A DNA stretch of 64,000 nucleotides from Earliella scabrosa (Eukaryota > Basidiomycota > Agaricomycetes > Polyporales > Polyporaceae). The position numbers were made by a program, and so were the translations under genes. Below are positions 45,396 through 55,110 of the stretch, piece after piece. The notes under the pieces were generated by a model, which was not told where the DNA came from, ran no database searches, and saw only the letters and a program-made list of their open reading frames with translations. The stretch is from contig JABYQQ010000005.1 of NCBI GenBank assembly GCA_022605405.1, positions 248,001 through 312,000 of the forward strand, read 5' to 3'. Numbering within the stretch: the stretch's first letter is position 1; the number at the start of each line of letters is the position of its first letter.

Positions 45396-46649
45396 ATGCC
45401 CTACCCTTCGCGCATGATTCGTTCCGAGGATCCGTGGGCTTCGTTCCCCACGCCGACAACGGCACTGTCATCCCACGTCTCCAAATCGCCAGCGCCCCAA
45501 ACTGCCAGATTGACTTTGCTTGAGTACGTACCACAGAAAAGTAGCAATCGTCGCGTTCATGCACTAACAACGAACAACTGCAGCCTGAACAACGACATGC
45601 AGAATGCCATCATCGAAATGATGACGCTGCCGGAACTCCTAACTTGGAGACGTGTCTGCAAAGCGGTATACGCAGATGTAACCGTCGTTCTGCGGCGTCG
45701 GCTGTCCGGCATAATCAAGCCCTTTTTTGACAACACACCCACGTTCCTACGCCACCTCACCGACTTCGGCGCTGTGTTGGGGGGCATAGCCGCGCTCTCC
45801 TTCATCCTGCAGGACTCGACACTCCGGTCGGACGTCCTTCAAATTTATGTGGGACGCATCTATTATCAGCCTTTCGTCCTCCAACTCGGTTCTTGTCCCG
45901 CTCACTGCGATGACATCGTCGCGGTCGGCACCCGCGAGCCTCCCAGACAATTCGGTGCGGAAAGAGATATCTCGTCGATGACCACGCTCCGTCTTCGGAG
46001 CGGACGTTCCGTTCTGGTGTACCAGGCCAGCACCTCGAGCGGTTGCTCCACCTTGGGCCGGTCCCCCTGTTCAGCTCTAATGAACTTCGTCTCGGAGCAT
46101 GCGTTCGCGTGCGGCTACCCGGGTCTTACCCTGCGTCGCCGCGCACTCCTCAGCGACGTCAGGATCACCACACTCAGCGACGTCGACTGCATCGTGCTCC
46201 GCGCGCTTGTCCAGGCAGGGTTCCAGCTCGCGCCCCACGCCGGAGCATGGGAGGAATACCGCCACCCATCTACCCACCCGTCCCTCACGAGTCGAACGGC
46301 TTGTCTGCGCGAGCAGTATGTCTGCCCTCAGCAGGCGAGGTTCTTCGGGGACAAGGGATCCCTGACGGACGTTCTCGATCCGCTGTTGGCAGCGCGAGAT
46401 GACGTTCCTCTTCAACAACTGCCGCCGTTTGGACCAACGGTAGTATGGCGATTCCTAAGCACCTTCAGGTGTGACCACAGATGCGACACTCGCGATCCGC
46501 TCCTGCACGAGTGGCTGGTATCGAGTCCCATCATCACCCTTCCCGATCCATTCCCACCTTCCCAAGCCCCATCTGACCGAGACCGCGGACGCACAAGGAG
46601 GAGACCGACCCAGGCGGGCATGGAGAAGCGGCACGCGATGTCAGTGTAG
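45396..46649 (+). CDS. F-box-like/nucleotidyltransferase-like family, copy F (IGG type)
   Basis: Two-exon gene, 397 aa: 45396-45523 and 45584-46649 (intron 60 nt with a CACTAAC branch site). The leader is Ser/Thr/Pro-rich. Motifs: F-box-like LNNDMQNAIIEMMTLPELLT then WRRVCKAVY, VLGGIAALSFIL (Gly109-Gly110), RSDVLQIYVG (the second putative catalytic Asp is Gln129, as in copy C), SALMNFVSEHAFACGYPGL, LTLRRRALLSD, CPQQARFFGDKGSL and PPFGPTVVWRF. The C-terminus is Arg-rich (RGRTRRRPTQ). Closest to copy C at 33489, sharing the DVLQIYV signature and DPLLHEWLVSS near the end. It lies about 1 kb after the RNR pseudoenzyme on the same strand. Confidence 0.77.
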   Translation: MPYPSRMIRSEDPWASFPTPTTALSSHVSKSPAPQTARLTLLEYVPQKSSNRRVHALTTNNCSLNNDMQNAIIEMMTLPELLTWRRVCKAVYADVTVVLRRRLSGIIKPFFDNTPTFLRHLTDFGAVLGGIAALSFILQDSTLRSDVLQIYVGRIYYQPFVLQLGSCPAHCDDIVAVGTREPPRQFGAERDISSMTTLRLRSGRSVLVYQASTSSGCSTLGRSPCSALMNFVSEHAFACGYPGLTLRRRALLSDVRITTLSDVDCIVLRALVQAGFQLAPHAGAWEEYRHPSTHPSLTSRTACLREQYVCPQQARFFGDKGSLTDVLDPLLAARDDVPLQQLPPFGPTVVWRFLSTFRCDHRCDTRDPLLHEWLVSSPIITLPDPFPPSQAPSDRDRGRTRRRPTQAGMEKRHAMSV

Positions 46650-46844
46650 AGAGTCGAAGCGGTACAAAATGCATGACAACTATGGACATTTACCTAGTAC
46701 ATCGGGCGACGCGTAGTAAAGATTGTAACGATGATGGCATGTTTGCTGTCCCGCGAAGATGAGCAAGGCCAGATTTCCTTGACCCCGTTCTGACAGTATG
46801 CCACCACACCTTCTCGGTCCCGGCCGTTGCATCTGGGCGCTCAC

Positions 46845-48481
46845 TCACTCTATCTCTAACCCGGTCGGGACGAGACGCTCCAAGCGATCGTACTGAGGGG
46901 ACCGGTCAGTATATAAGTGGACAAATGACAAGTGCACGACCTACCTCCAACTCTAGCCGCTGCTTCCGCAAATGTAATTCGCGAAGGCAACGCTGTTTCT
47001 GGATGAGAATGGCCTAGTGGACGATTCCACGACAAAGTACGAATTGGCAACGAGAGCAGAAACATAGCAAGGATGTCCACGTACCCTGATGGACTGTGTC
47101 CGGAACTCGCGGACAGGATAGGTCGGAACACGATACATGGTCACCGGGACGTGCCCGGCAAGACGGATTTGGTCTTCCAACCACTCCACGTACTCCTCCA
47201 GGCCTTCCAGGAAAGTGCGCTTCTTCACGTGCGTATTGATTTCATCTCTAACAAAGATCATGAACGAACTGCCGGTTCGAGAAAAAACATGTCAGCTCAC
47301 GGATCGGTGGTGGCGAACCCGACGGCGGTGGAGTTGAATTGAAACTGTTTCTTGCGCACGGTAACGATCCGCTTCGACGGAGGGTGGCCCTTCGAATGCG
47401 TCTTGGACATACGGCGTGCAATGGAGGTATTGCCCATCGACGAAGTCCCAGTGGGCACCCCATCAGTGCCTGTGCTAGCTTGGGACCTATCGTCGATGGA
47501 AGTGGAGGGACCTGCAGACGCTCGGCGGGTAGCGTCATCTGCGTCTTCAACTGAGGAAATGGAGCCGGTTGACGCTGTAGGATGGACAGGCACCGTTTGC
47601 GCGGACGAACACCGCGGGCTACTTCTGAAAAGACAGCAGCACCTCGTGAACACATCACACACCGACAACAACGATAGACATACCTAAACCAAGGCGGAGT
47701 GGGGTGACCTGCGCTCCCAATAGAAGCCGACCCCTCCGCCGAGGATTCCAGCGCAGGGTACTGCGACCATTCACAGTCTACCGCCGCTGCCCAGGCCGCA
47801 TCGCCGCCTTGCATACTGTAACTGCCGGGACCGTCTCCGAAATGCGAATGTAACGTCTCCATGGACGAAACCGGTTGGTACTGACTCGGGCAGGCATCGA
47901 GGAGGGAGCTGTAGGAGGACACGGGGATAGGTTCGCTGTATGGAGACATGACACATGCAGGCGACGGCCACATGTGGCCGTGCACAACGTCGGGAGATGG
48001 GTCGACGGTGTCACGGTGGTTCAACACATCACCGACATCCCACCCCGCGATGCCATCTGAAGCGCAAGAAGGCAAAATACCTCCCGCAGTACAGATCAGG
48101 TTCCTCCCCGGCTACACACAAACATCAGGGCATTGTCAGTACAGGCCGGTGGTGCTTGAGCGGGGGGGATGACATACCAGCTCGAACGCGTCGTCCGGTG
48201 CGGAGAAAACATACGGTACCGGAGGCGGGAACGTCGCACAAGGCTGGTGCTGAGATGGGCAGTGGGTCAGTCTTGAGAACCGACGCGGACCCAACACAGT
48301 TCGTCTTCAAAGGGGGCTGCTGGCGATCAGCCACTTCAAAGAGTGGCAGCACCTCGCAAGCGGCGAGCGCGACGGTCCGCTCGGGAATTCATCGAGCTAA
48401 TGGAACAGTGCGTGCCGACGTACTGTTCGCCAGAGCAATACTCACCTCACCGCTTGTAGGAGGATGGACGAACTGCACCAT
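46845..48481 (-). CDS. Uncharacterised protein with C-terminal coiled coil (392 aa)
   Basis: Family not recognised. Seven-exon model, all joins in phase: 48446-48481, 48178-48352, 47684-48080, 47301-47624, 47085-47268, 46945-46959, 46845-46892. It includes a 15-nt micro-exon (RLELE) and a 32-nt intron (47269-47300, with a GCTGAC branch-like site and a T-run); the second exon's acceptor is the weakest point. The N-terminal two thirds are low-complexity, rich in Ser, Pro, Tyr and Gln (PIPVSSYSSLLDACPSQY), like activation regions. Then a basic stretch (KTHSKGHPPSKRIVTVRKKQ), a conserved-looking FMIFVRDEINTHVKKRTFLE and a strong amphipathic helix LEGLEEYVEWLEDQIRLAG, ending in another short helix. 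The layout (disordered, basic, dimerising helix) suggests a DNA-binding or scaffold protein, but no bZIP or homeodomain consensus is present. Divergent to the gene at 49028. Confidence 0.6.
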
Positions 48482-49027
48482 GGTGTTGTTGAAGTAAGAG
48501 TGGACTGCGTTCAACACTCTTCATTCCCCGGTGGCGACACTTAGAAGCATGGGTTGTCTCGTAAAAGCGCGTAGTCACCGGACGCAGACGCCCGACGCGA
48601 CCCTGGCCCGAAGTCGCTCATCGGACACGGGGGATGCCGCGCGGCTGCCACGCTGCCCTTCCGGCAGCCCGGATCACCGACACGCCCAATCAAGTTCAGG
48701 CGAACGCAACTGCCTCGCCTACAAGGCAAATCATCAGTATGCCGCCCCAGCACGACACAGACGCATATCGCGGTAAGCAATGTGTTGAAACATCGCAGCC
48801 GCGGCTGTTCAGAAACCGGTACCTCACCAATCCCATTGAACCTCATGGCAATGGATCACAGAAGACGTGTCTGCCTGCTGCTGCTTCGTCTTCGCATGAA
48901 GTTCCCCATCCGCCGCACCCCGTCAGCGAACGCACCTGCTCCGTCCGGAGTGGCGCTTTGCGCAGTCTGGGTTTCGGCGGCCGCGACGATCATCGTGAAG
49001 TCACATCACCAGGCCTGATCGGTGCTC
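48482..49027. other. Shared divergent promoter region
   Basis: 546 bp between two head-to-head genes. I see no clear TATA box; a non-coding first exon of the plus-strand gene could lie here. Confidence 0.45.
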
Positions 49028-50330
49028 ATGGGCTCAACCACTGCTCTGAATGGTGCCGGGTGCGGTGCACCCCAACTGCAGCACCATATCTTTCCACCTC
49101 CTCCGACTGTCTCGTTGCACCGCACCATGGACGCGCCCCATAGCGACCTGTACCCGTTTCCTTCACCAACGACGACGGAACCCCGTGGTGTACAACAGTC
49201 TGCCCTACGTGAGCCCATGTCCTGGAGCTCCCAGTCGTCATCCTTCCCCCAAATACCGACGGCTGCGGCTGACGACGTCTATTGCCATCCACTACATATG
49301 CTGTCTGCGGTCGCCGCCCGCGAGAGGGACCGTGTATTCTGCTCACTGCCTCCTCCGCCCCCTCCGCTCAACCACACCCCCAGCCTGCCTCATGAGCGAT
49401 CGCCACCGCAGCGCAGGGCAGCACAGAGTGACCGAAACACAACGGAAGCTGTTCGGCGGGAGCAGGCGCCGCTCATTGCCCCTCTACACACACCCACAAT
49501 CGTATCGCCCGACTACGATCTGGGTGAAACACGGCCCTCACTACAACGCACGTCGATGGACGATAGCGAAGCAGAACGACCTCCCACGCCCGCACGGCGA
49601 CCACAAGCCAACAACACGCCATACCGAGACTCGTACCCCCTGCACCCCATGACAGGTCCCACTAGGACATCGCGGCCTATGCGAACACCGCACACGGATC
49701 CATACCATCGTTTGCAGTCACGCAGAGCAGAAGCAGCCCGCCGGCGCAAGTTATGGAACCATAAGCTGGAGCGACGGATATTCAGTACACAAGAAATGTG
49801 AGGACTGTACTGTTACATACCTTCATCTCGCCCGCTCTAACAGGTCGACACCATGCAGAACAGCGATTCCCGCTCCGCAACGCCGCGCGATCTACACGCC
49901 CGCCCTCGAAGCACACGTCGACCGCCTCCATGACCAGTTGCTTTCGCACGCGTTGTTCCCGGTTCCAGCGGATGCGCTGCAAGCATACCATGGGTTGAAC
50001 TCAACCCTGGCGCGGGTAAGTTCGGGTGTGACGTGGATGATATCCCACTCCCAGCTGAAAACCGCTCCCAGAGCATGATTGCTGGACTACAATACGACAT
50101 CTCCAAAACTCGACTGGAAATTCTCGAACTCGAGCGTGCCGTAAGTCATCCCGCACGAGGACAAATACACCCCTCCACTGACACACCCGCATCAGACAAA
50201 CACACTTCGCGACGTACTGCGTCGGGAGGGGATACGTGACGCCGATGAGACGGACTGTGAATGTCAGGAAGGTGGGGCCTTGCCACACATTAACTACACA
50301 AGTAGAACCAACCCCGACACCGGAAAGTAG
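49028..50330 (+). CDS. Uncharacterised proline-rich protein with C-terminal coiled coil (381 aa)
   Basis: Family not recognised. Four-exon model in frame: 49028-49797, 49844-50015, 50072-50140, 50196-50330. Start at ATG 49028 (MGSTTALNGAG); an in-frame stop at 49016 excludes a longer frame, and the ATG at 49127 is an alternative. The first 250 residues are disordered and rich in Pro, Ser, Thr and Arg (CSLPPPPPPLNHTPSLPHER). The C-terminus is ordered: RAIYTPALEAHVDRLHDQLL, FPVPADALQAYHGLNSTLAR, SMIAGLQYDISKTRLEILEL, then TNTLRDVLRREG, i.e. three helices with heptad-like spacing, the last probably a coiled coil. Two closely spaced Cys (CECQ) near the end. It is head-to-head with the other coiled-coil gene, so the two may be co-regulated or form a complex; that is inference from layout only. 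Confidence 0.62.
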
Positions 50331-50902
50331 GTCGTGGAAGAGCAGCGGGCAGTCCTATAAGTCGCGCCAGCAATCTTCGGTGGGGCATGACTGTGTAACG
50401 GTCACCACAAGCGCAGCACGGCGTTGAGAAAACGTAGGGACATTGTAGTAGCACCTTCGCGGCGATCAGTGGGTCTGCCTGAACGACGACGCGAACTGCG
50501 ACGTGAGTAACCATGGCCGTCTGTGTCGGCAACACTGGACACATTCGACCTCTGATCAGGGCCGACAAACCGAAGACCGTGCGCGCCAGCGTGAAATTTC
50601 CCGGTGGGGAAATACTAGCCTGAGTTGCGGCGGCGGGCGAGGGGAGGGGCGCTGGTTCCGAAATGACCATCCAAACCGCCGGACGTACCCCCACCCGCCG
50701 GCGGATGCCGGCGACTGCTCACACTTCCGACGCAGCGCAGAACGTGGCTGTAACTTCGCGCCAATACAGTCCAATTATTCACGAGCGGCGTTGGCTATGC
50801 TACGCTAGTACACAACAAGAGACCACACCGTATCCCAGTGTTCATGGATGCAGCAATCACATGCAGCAATGAGATAGTTCCACTACTGGTGTAGTCTACA
50901 AT
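50331..50902. other. Intergenic spacer
   Basis: No gene supported in about 570 bp between convergent genes. Confidence 0.5.
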
Positions 50903-51803
50903 TCATGTATCCTGTTGTGACATATAGTACGCTGCTACAGAACCCAGGTCGTACTCTGTCATATCGATGTAGTATGATCGTCGTGAACCACTATATTTCA
51001 ATACAACTGCAGTACCGTACCAGGGAAGGCGCACATCGCTGTTATGGTTGTGTACAAAAGCCGCGACTGCCTTGTTCACAGGGCACTGTGCAACTGCGGC
51101 AGTGGTAGGAAACCATATACCAAGTGGATATTGCAGCGGTGCATCTAATAAGCCCCTTGTAATCACCATCTCCGCACAAGGCTGTCCGTCAAAAATGGTG
51201 TCAAGAGAAGGATATAACCGCTGTTGACCGTTCAGAAGTCGATAAGGAATAATCGACACCCAAATAGCAATGGGACCGTCTGCAATGACAACTGCGTCAG
51301 ACACCGTGGAACAAAACAAGTTCATATGATATGCACCCTCCGACGGCCAAAACACGTATGCGACGACCATGTCTGTGGTGTTGGGATGGACGTCATTGGG
51401 ACTCGACGGAGAGACCGTACTTCGCGGAGGCTGTAGCTCCTTAGGACAGCATCCCGTCCGGTGCTCAGACCAATGCTGGTGAGTTAGGGTCGGTTAGCAA
51501 TGCCTCTCTGGAATGAACAGGCGAAAACTCACGTACCATGTTCAAATGTTCCTGGGTGCAGTACCACGCCTGTTCACAACGTGAACACCGGTGATAGCAG
51601 TGTTTACGGCATGGAGGAAAGGCACATGGACGAGGAAACACAGCAAAGGACACAGGAGTAACCATCATGGCTTGCGGCGACGATGTGAAATGCGCGGCTG
51701 GAACCGCCTGTAAATATATATCGGCACAAACGCGGCTCCTGTCAGTTAAAGGGAGCGCAGTACGTAATCTCTCCTGCACGTGGTCGGCAATGTGCCGCAA
51801 CAT
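50903..51803 (-). CDS. MYND-finger family protein, copy c
   Basis: Two-exon gene, 279 aa: 51537-51803 and 50903-51475 (intron 61 nt). The intron splits the zinc finger at the same place as in copies a and b (HLNM then HWSEHRTGC). Finger: Cys60 and Cys65, Cys69 or Cys73, Cys76, WYC Cys82, EH His86, then His94 and Cys98; spacing of the first pair (CAFPPC) is unusual. The C-terminal domain is the fullest in the window: MVVAYVFWPSEGAYHMN, PCAEMVITRGLLDAPLQYPL, GIWFPTTAAVAQCPVNKAVA and GTAVVLKYSGSRRSYYIDM. A TATATATTTA element at 51712-51721 lies inside the first 31 codons of the open frame, so translation may really begin at the double Met (51668). Role probably protein recruitment, as for other MYND proteins. 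Confidence 0.72.
51712..51721 (-). promoter_or_regulatory. TATA box inside 5' part of MYND copy c frame
   Basis: TATATATTTA on the minus strand, 44-53 bp before an in-frame Met-Met. It argues for a shorter protein than the full open frame. Confidence 0.4.
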
Positions 51804-51989
51804 GCCGACCGCAGAGCGCGGACATCATAGATCCGCAGTTTAAGGAAGGAAAATGTGAGCAGGTCATCACGCGGAGATGCTAATACCTCCGCAGAAACAA
51901 ATGGTCCGAAGCGTGGATGCTGGCCGAACATCGGCGCAGCTCACGTTCTATGCACATCTCAATCAGAAGCAATGTTTTACACCCCAAAC

Positions 51990-52400
51990 AGAGATAGACG
52001 CACCAGAACGCACACTGTGACAGAGTCACAGTTATACACGGTCGGGATGCCAAACTGAGCTGTCTTCTGTATCCACAACAATGACAGCCGGTCAATAGCG
52101 CCATTCATGGGCCGGAGAACAACAGTGCTCACCGAAAATTGACAGACGAGAGATATGGAGTAACACTGTTGGGATGTCGGACCGAACGGTCTTCTGTACG
52201 CACGACAACAAGAACTGATCAATAACGCTACTCGCAGGCCACACCATAACAGTGCTCACCGAAATTTGACAGACAACAGGTATGAAGTGACACAGTCCGG
52301 ATGTCGGACCGAATTGTGCTCTGTATGCACAAGAATGACGAATGGTCAATAGCACCATACGCCAGCCACACAATGACAGCGCTCACCAAAAATTAACAGA
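51990..52400. repeat. 127-bp tandem repeat, about three diverged copies
   Basis: The anchor gctcacc recurs at 52127, 52254 and 52381, exactly 127 bp apart, each followed by an A/T-rich tract (gaaaattgacag-like). Within units, gggatgtcggaccgaa, tcttctgta and ggtcaatagc-like segments align. The first copy (from about 51990) is the most diverged. It lies upstream of MYND copy c. Confidence 0.8.
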
Positions 52401-52415
52401 TGAGAATGTGGAGCG

Positions 52416-52530
52416 GCTGGTGTTGCAGTGAAGCGTAGAAATGCCCAACACAAACAGCTAACTGTCTGACCCCCGTGCAAGCTGTGACGCCAACACCAGC
52501 ATCGTAGGCACGACATATAGTCAGACAGTT
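52416..52530. repeat. Two interleaved inverted repeats
   Basis: gctggtgttg (52416-52425) pairs with caacaccagc (52491-52500), and aactgtctgac (52460-52470) pairs with gtcagacagtt (52520-52530). The arms alternate, so a single strand could form a pseudoknot-like fold. It directly follows the 127-bp repeats. Confidence 0.6.
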
Positions 52531-53002
52531 ATCTCCCACAAACACAAGGCGTCAACAATTGCCACACGCACCGACTGAGATGTGAACTGCAAGCACACGG
52601 GGTGCATGTCCCAAGTCCACAAACAACAAACAGCTGTTGAACGAATTTCAGCACGTGCAAAATTCAGCGACCGTACATACTAGCCGCGCCGAACAGAAGG
52701 GAACGCACGGACGAACGCACATGTGTGGCAAACATCGAAGCAGATATCAAACGTGAATCCCACTCTCATCACCGTCCTGCCAGTACGCGTCGAATAAAGA
52801 CCAGGGTCGCAAGCGACGAACCGCGGGCAGGAGAACAAATTAACCAGCGGATATCGACGCCGATGCGATGTCTATGCACAAGCACCGGACACTGAGAGGG
52901 AGGAGAGGGCCGCGTGAACCGCGAACCGGGCATGTTGCAGCTTTATATGAGTTGTCGTCGTCCGCGCTTGTTCCGCTGCGCCGGCTCCACCATCAGAACA
53001 AT

Positions 53003-53242
53003 ATGAGCAGCATCCCACAACGAACAAGACCACGAGACGCGGGCGCGGGCATGACATCCCATTCCCGGGAACATCCTCCGACCTCGAGGCGGTCACCGTA
53101 CCACCGCGTGTTCAGCACGCACACCCACCGCGCTGGACGATCGCACCGAGCGGACACGACGCCACCAGGGAACGAGGTCGCAAAGGAAGCCACCGGGGGG
53201 ATGCGGGCCGGAGCCTCGGGAACCGGTGTGCCGGTGCGCTGA
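53003..53242 (+). CDS. Possible small basic protein (79 aa)
   Basis: Weakly supported. The ATG at 53003 lies about 60 bp below a TTTATAT element (52942-52948) and opens a frame of 79 codons rich in Arg, Ser, Thr and Pro (RTRPRDAGAG, REHPPTSRRSPYH). The composition resembles the disordered leaders of the coiled-coil and F-box-like genes of this window, so it may be the first exon of a longer gene or a truncated relative. A GTGCGC donor overlaps its end. No domain is visible. Confidence 0.25.
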   Translation: MSSIPQRTRPRDAGAGMTSHSREHPPTSRRSPYHRVFSTHTHRAGRSHRADTTPPGNEVAKEATGGMRAGASGTGVPVR

Positions 53243-54149
53243 GAAAGGAGTTCCCAAAGGGGCCACTTGAAACACATTGCCACGTGGTTTAGTCAGCGTT
53301 CCCACCCCAAACTGATGCGAGGTTTCTGGTCCACAGACCTGGACCACTTTCGTGTCCAGGAATAGCTAGAGCGGCTAGAGCAGCGTGCAGTGAACCGTTG
53401 ACGCCAGAAATATCCCTGCCATGGGCGACGAGTGTGAGAGCGGCCATAATTCTCCGATGATTACTCACCTATGGAGCAGGAGTGAGTTAGAGGATCGTCC
53501 TGAAGCACAGAAGCATACCATGCGCAAGGCTGCCGCAGTGCCGTTCTCATTCAGTTGAGTTTTTCGGATTGCAGCACCGATATCAACGTGGCGACGACTC
53601 CACGTGTGTCGCTTCAAGGGCTATAATCGTCGACGTCCGTCTAGAGCCGAAACGTTGAGAGTGGATGAAGCGGTCCCTGCTTTGCGGACTGAGGGACCAC
53701 ATAGCCCACTGGCAGTACCACTAGTGGGATTGTTATGTATTGGTGACGTCGCACTCACGTCGCCCTCCGAAGTTTATGCTATGACATCAACATCACGCTA
53801 ATCTTCTATAGAACAGGAGCTGAGACGAAAAAGGAAATTGTAGATTGTTAACATCATAACTCGCCTCTCGGACATGTTGACGACATGGCTAGCTACGTGG
53901 TAGTAGTAGTAGTCATTCTCCACGTACCTAGGTGGTTTTTATGTCGCTGAACGTTCAGGAAGGGTACCATCCTCAAGGGAGGGAGCCATCTATGGAGGCG
54001 CTTATCGTGCAGCCGAGCGCCCGCCGCCGAGTCGCGTCTCGCGTCTTGACGGCCACTTTCGTGCCATGCCCGAGTTCTCAGCTCAACGTCAACATTTTGC
54101 CCTCTCTTGCCATCAACGTGTCTGCCGACATGCTTCAGCTGCACTGATC

Positions 54150-54370
54150 AAGACAACACTGGCAAGTCCTCCTACTTCGCCACCCACCGGTCAAGGTTCA
54201 CAGCCGTTGAGGTCCCAGGAACGAGACACCAGAGAGAAATGCGCTCTCACCGTCAACGTGCAGCTGGACGCCAGGATCGCAGACATGCAGGTGAGTGTCA
54301 CCGTGACTCATGCTATTGTCATGCAGGACTGACGTGGATGTAACGTTCATAGCCGTGTCTTACCCGACTC
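54150..54370. repeat. Diverged duplicated segment, copy 1
   Basis: Shares caccggtcaa-gttcaca, caggaac-agacac, gactcatgct-t-gtcatg and gcaggactgacgtggat in the same order with 54915-55110. Similarity is patchy, suggesting an old duplication or remnants of one repeat family. Confidence 0.55.
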
Positions 54371-54914
54371 GGACCCCTCCACGTACACAGCGCAATTCTG
54401 CGGGCAACCGGACACGAGGGGATCAGGCCCATGAACCCAGTGCGCATCTTTTCTGCTGTCATCTCTCACATGCCTTTTCTGTAGCTCTTTGAATATCTTG
54501 AGCGCGATTGCCCGGATGCAACACCCTCGAGCTCGCCCGGCGCCGTGACTATACCGAGCCCATACAACTTATCACAATCTCTTCCTGATGGACGTGGCCT
54601 GTTTGCATTGCAAGGGCCCTCCACTGGGACGACGAGCGTCTGGCATCAAGCTCCAGAATCAATCCTCTATTCGATACCTGCTGCTACGCCAACGTTTCAA
54701 CGCCCTGCAGCTTCGGGTTGAGCTTGCTGGTGCCAGATCCGTGGCCTCCACCAGTGGAATGCGCGCAGCCTGTCCCTCACGACTGGTCGAGGACCCATCT
54801 TGAGCTAGGCAGGAAGGACCAGCATCAATGGGGTTGCGAGGCACGGTGTCGCAGAGACCGTAGACGGGAGAGTTACTAATGTATGCTCACTTGAGCCCGT
54901 TGTCTAGCTTGCCT

Positions 54915-55110
54915 GACTCTACCACTCACCGGTCAACGTTCACACTGGCAGCGTTTCAGGAACAAGACACTGCCGGAGAGCATTGATGGTAGAGGCTCAT
55001 GGGTCAACGAGGCCGTCAGCCGAGTATGACTGCGACTCATGCTGTCGTCATGCAGGACTGACGTGGATTACATATGTTCACAGCGGCACCTTCCAGCCCT
55101 CCCCGTACGC
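54915..55110. repeat. Diverged duplicated segment, copy 2
   Basis: Partner of the segment at 54150-54370, direct orientation, about 760 bp apart. No open frame is shared, so this is probably non-coding or decayed. Confidence 0.55.

Noticed and set aside
46845..50330. Mating-type HD-like locus (divergent gene pair)
   Set aside because: The head-to-head layout fits, but neither protein shows a homeodomain (no WFxNxR motif) and flanking mating-locus genes are absent.
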